Assembly: GCA_009602735.1 (NCBI GenBank)
Contig: WELA01007307.1
Coordinates: forward strand, 579,111 to 643,110
Origin: Mesotaenium endlicherianum
Lineage: Eukaryota > Streptophyta > Zygnematophyceae > Zygnematales > Mesotaeniaceae
Direction: 5' to 3'
Length of the DNA: 64,000 bases
The stretch's first letter is position 1; the number at the start of each line of letters is the position of its first letter. The translations under genes and the position numbers were made by a program. Below the pieces are notes generated by a model. The model was not told the DNA's origin and made no database searches. It worked only from the letters and a program-made list of their open reading frames with translations. Below, piece after piece: positions 60,824-64,000 of this stretch.

Positions 60824-63307
60824 CTATTTGCTCACTATCTCTTTTAGTCCTAGCATCTCAGCACACCATTGGTGCTTTACTCTAGGAACAGCCTTTGTCA
60901 AGGCATCAGCCACCATCTTATCAGTTCTAACAAACTTGAACTCTACACTACCATCAAGCACACACTTCCTGCACTTATGATATTGAATATCTATATGTTT
61001 ACTCCTAGCATGCTCAACAGGGTTCTTTCCTAAGGCAATGCAGCTCTGACTATCACTCAAAATAATAGTGGGCCTCGTCTGCTTATAGCCCAGGTGCTCC
61101 AGAAGTTTTCTCAGCCACAGTGCCTCTCTTACTGCCTGTAAGGCTGCCATATACTCTGCCTCCATGGACGACAAGGCCACCACCTTTTGTCTCTTGCTCT
61201 TCGAGGTCACAGCACCCTTAGCCAGAGAGAATGCATAACCTGTTGTAGACCTCTGAGTGTCTATGTCTCCTCCCCAGTCAGCATCACTGCACCCCTCTAG
61301 CCTGACACTATCACTTCCTCCAAGGTGCAACCACAGGTTTGGTGTCCCCTTGAGATATCTCAGGATCCTCTTCATAGCCTCCCAGTGTGCAGGGCCTGGA
61401 TTCTCCATGAACTGACTCACTATCCCGACTGCGTTAGCAATATCAAGACGTGTGCACACCATCAGATACATGATACTACCTGCAACCTTCCTCATGGGCA
61501 CCTGAGACATCATCTCCCACTCATGCTCATCCTTAGCACACATACTCGAGCTCAGCTTGTGCTTAGGATCAAGGGGCACACTGACAGGCTTACAGCCCAT
61601 CATATCAAACCTCTCCAACACTGTCTGCAAGTAGGCTGGCTGACCCAGCATTACCTTTCTCTTGGCCCTATCCCTCTTCACCTGAATGCCAAGCAGGAAC
61701 TGTACCTCTCCCAGGTCCTTCATATCGAAGGCACGACTCAGGGCATCCTTCACCTTCTGCACCTCCACCATCTTCTTGCCAACGAGCAGCAGGTCATCAA
61801 CATATAGTACCAGCATCACCCTGTCATCACCTGCTCCCTTCATATACAAACTGCTGTCAGCATTGGACTTCACAAATCCCTCACCATGAAGAAAGGAGTC
61901 TATCTTCTGGTTCCACATTCTTGGAGATTGCTTCAGTCCATACAAACACTTCTTCAGCTTGCACACCTTCTTCGGGAACTTCTCATCAATGAATCCCTCT
62001 GGTTGCTCCATGTAGACCTCCTCCTCCAGCTCTCCATGCAAAAATGCAGTCTTCACGTCCATCTGATGCATCTCCATATCTTCCACTGCAGCAATCTGCG
62101 CCACGACTCTCACTGCGGCAATCTTGGCAACTGGTGCAAAAGTCTCATGATAGTCCTCTCCCTCGGTCTGGGAGTAGCCCTTTGCCACAAACCGAGCCTT
62201 GTATCTGTCCACTGACCCATCTGCCTTCCTCTTCTTCCTGGAGATCCACCTGCCTCCCACAACCTTCTTACCAGGTGGCAGCTCTGCTAGGTCCCATGTC
62301 TCATTCTTTGCAAGTGACTCCATCTCTTCCTCAGAAGCCTTTCTCCACTTAGCTGCTTCCTTTGTTCGCATAGCGGCCTCAAAGGTCTTGGGTTCTGAGT
62401 CATCTACCATGTAGACCACCTCACTCTCTACAGCATCCTCCTCAACCATCGACTCAGCCACACTTACATACTCATCAAAGCCAAATCTAGCAGGTGGCAC
62501 ACTCTCTCTTCTTGAGTGTCTAGGTGAGCCATGGTTCTCTCCACTAGTGGACGCTTCTCCTGCTGCAGGTGATCTAGAGCTCCTCTCAGCTCCCTCTGTT
62601 GCTTCTGGCTCCCTGCCTGCCAGTCTCCTTGATCTTCTCTCCTCTGGTGCTGTCGCTCCCTGAGGTCGTGGACCTGTTCTCCTCCTCTCCTGTGCTGCTC
62701 CCTCTGAGGGTCTAGGTCCTGTTCTCTCCCCAATGAACTCGACCTCGTCCTCAGAATCAGAGACTGCTCCCTCTTGCTCATCACTCCTTAATTCAGGCTC
62801 CTCCTGAGCTTCAATACCTGGTTGCGGCATCTCTGGCAGTGCCTGAGCTCCAGCAGCAGGGGCAGCTCTTGCAGCAGCTTGAAGTCGAGTCTCAACTCTG
62901 CTTTGCTCTTCTCTCTCTGGTACAAACTCTTCATAGAGTCTAGAGCTCCCAGGGTCTAGCACCTTCTTGTTGAAGATCACATCTCTGCTTACGATCACTT
63001 CTCCTGTTCTCACTTTCACCGGCCTGTACCCTTTGCTGTTGGTGTCATAGCCCACGAATACACACCTCTCAGACTTGGGTTGCAGCTTGTGCCTCTTGTC
63101 CAAGGGAATATGGGACCACACCTCTGTCCCAAAGACTCTCAACTCTTGCACAGAGAGTTTCTTCCCACTCCAGACCTCCTCAGGAATCCTTCTACCAATA
63201 GCAGCCGATGGCAGCCTGTTACTCACATAAGCAGCAGTGCTTACAGCTTCTGCCCACAAGCTCACGTTCTGACCAAACGCAAAGATCATCGCTCTTGCAG
63301 CCTCCAC
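60824..63307 (-). pseudogene. pol: Copia E pol: integrase end, RT, RNase H
   Basis: 827 residues open. The integrase C-terminal part (AARAMIFAFGQNVSLWAEAV, VFVGYDTNSKGYR) is followed by an acidic/Pro/Arg linker of about 200 residues. The copia RT has WRKASEEEMESL, FAPVAKIAAVRVV, QMDVKTAFLHGELEEEVYM and the active-site box LYVDDLLLVG. The RNase H has CSDADWGGDIDTQRSTTGY, LSSMEAEYMA and SKHIDIQYHKCR. The end at 60824 lies next to the polypurine tract. This frame is uninterrupted and is called pseudogene only because the element as a whole shows a break upstream. Confidence 0.9.
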
Positions 63308-63326
63308 AAGAGTCCTGTTCTTCCTC

Positions 63327-63995
63327 TCAGCAACTCCATTCTGCTGAGGAGTAAGTGATAGTCAGCTCATGCTTGATTCCCTCGTCCCTCAGAAACTTGT
63401 CAAAGTAGCCGTTGACATACTCAGACCCATTATCAATCCTCAGGGTCTTGATCTTCTTTCCCAACTGCTTCTCCACGGATGCCTTGTACTCCAAGAACTT
63501 TTCATACGCCTGATCCTTGGTCCTCATGAAATACACCTCAGCCTTCCTGGAGTAGTCATCTGTGAAGGTGATGTAGTACAAGTTTCTTGACAATCTGGCT
63601 GTTACACTAGCAGGTCCCCACACGTCTGAGTGCACCAACTCCAACAGCTCACTAGCTCTTGAAGCTTCTCCCTTTGGGAATGCCTTCCTGGCCTGCTTCC
63701 CCATCTGATATCCTCTGCAGAATTCTAAACTCTGCCCTGTAAAGTCTGGCAGCCCTCTCTCCTTGTCTTGTGCCATCTGCTTCAATCTCTGCTCACTTAC
63801 ATGTCCCAGCCTCTGGTGCCACAGGTTGATGTCACTTTCCAGCTTGACACCTCCCTGTGCACCAAGTGCAAACTCAACCTGAAGAACCTGGTCCATCACA
63901 GATAGAGCAATCTCAGTGTGACACTGGATTTTGAACAAGCTGCCTTGAACACTTGACTTCACAGCCTTCATTACCACATCACCGTCCGAGTCCAT
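63327..63995 (-). pseudogene. pol: Copia E pol: pre-integrase and integrase core
   Basis: Pre-integrase zinc motif (NLWHQRLGHVSEQRL ... FCRGYQMGKQ) and integrase core with HSDVWGPASV, FTDDYSRKAEVYF and LRIDNGSEYVNGYF. Typical copia order upstream of the RT part. Confidence 0.9.
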
Positions 63996-64000
63996 GACTC

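Larger units (their letters stand above)
60806..64000 (-). mobile_element. Copia element E, 3' half, runs off the right edge
   Basis: Ty1/copia order integrase, RT, RNase H on the minus strand, ending in polypurine tract and LTR. Inserted into B3 pol. The visible part has about one break. The 5' LTR and gag lie beyond the window, so LTR age cannot be given. Confidence 0.93.

Noticed and set aside
1-64000. CRISPR array, tRNA or rRNA genes, bacterial operons
   Set aside because: No evenly spaced repeats, cloverleaf or rRNA motifs seen; the content is eukaryotic retrotransposons.

Overview
This 64 kb window is eukaryotic nuclear DNA made almost entirely of retrotransposons inserted into one another. 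I see no host gene, rRNA, tRNA or CRISPR array. The organism is probably a member of the green lineage with a large, repeat-rich genome, perhaps a charophyte or other green alga. The evidence is two chromodomain Ty3/gypsy families that share a primer-binding site close to the streptophyte initiator-tRNA-Met type (TGGTATCGGAGC), a DIRS-like tyrosine-recombinase element, and a Copia element. The species call is inference only.

Five families are present. Family A is a chromovirus of about 8.6 kb with ~720 bp LTRs, gag, pol and a third ORF after pol. It has four copies: A1 1-7895 (+), A2 7896-12130 plus 27761-28080 (+), A3 12131-27760 (+) and A4 51942-60569 (-). Family B is a 6.7 kb chromovirus with ~500 bp LTRs, gag and pol. 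It has three copies: B1 14484-21155 (-), B2 32396-39075 (+) and B3 47605-51811 (+). C is an eroded Ty3/gypsy element (-) split by B2. D is a DIRS-like element (-) scattered over 28.4-28.9 kb and 42.9-47.6 kb. E is a Copia element (-) entering from the right edge.

The order of insertion can be read from 5-bp target duplications. A1 lies in A2 pol. A3 lies in the A2 3' LTR (CCATG). B1 lies in A3 (ATCAG). C lies in the D recombinase region. B2 lies in C (TTGAA). A 660 bp LTR-like insert lies in the D RNase H region (GCACT). B3 lies in D gag. E lies in B3 pol. A4 lies in the E 3' LTR (GCTCA). Hand-counted LTR divergence fits this order: A3 about 9%, A4 about 3.4%, B1 about 2.6% plus indels, B2 about 1.6%. 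B2 looks whole, and A1 looks whole as far as it is visible.

The most interesting unit is the third ORF of family A. It encodes about 550 residues with a coiled-coil start, a novel middle, an acidic stretch and an Arg-Ser tail, and it has no membrane segment. It is flanked on both sides by the same 13-bp polypurine tract and preceded by a conserved intron-like leader with a TACTAAC branch point. Both A and B also carry textbook -1 frameshift heptamers where gag overlaps pol. A 492-base N run (59524-60015) covers part of A4.
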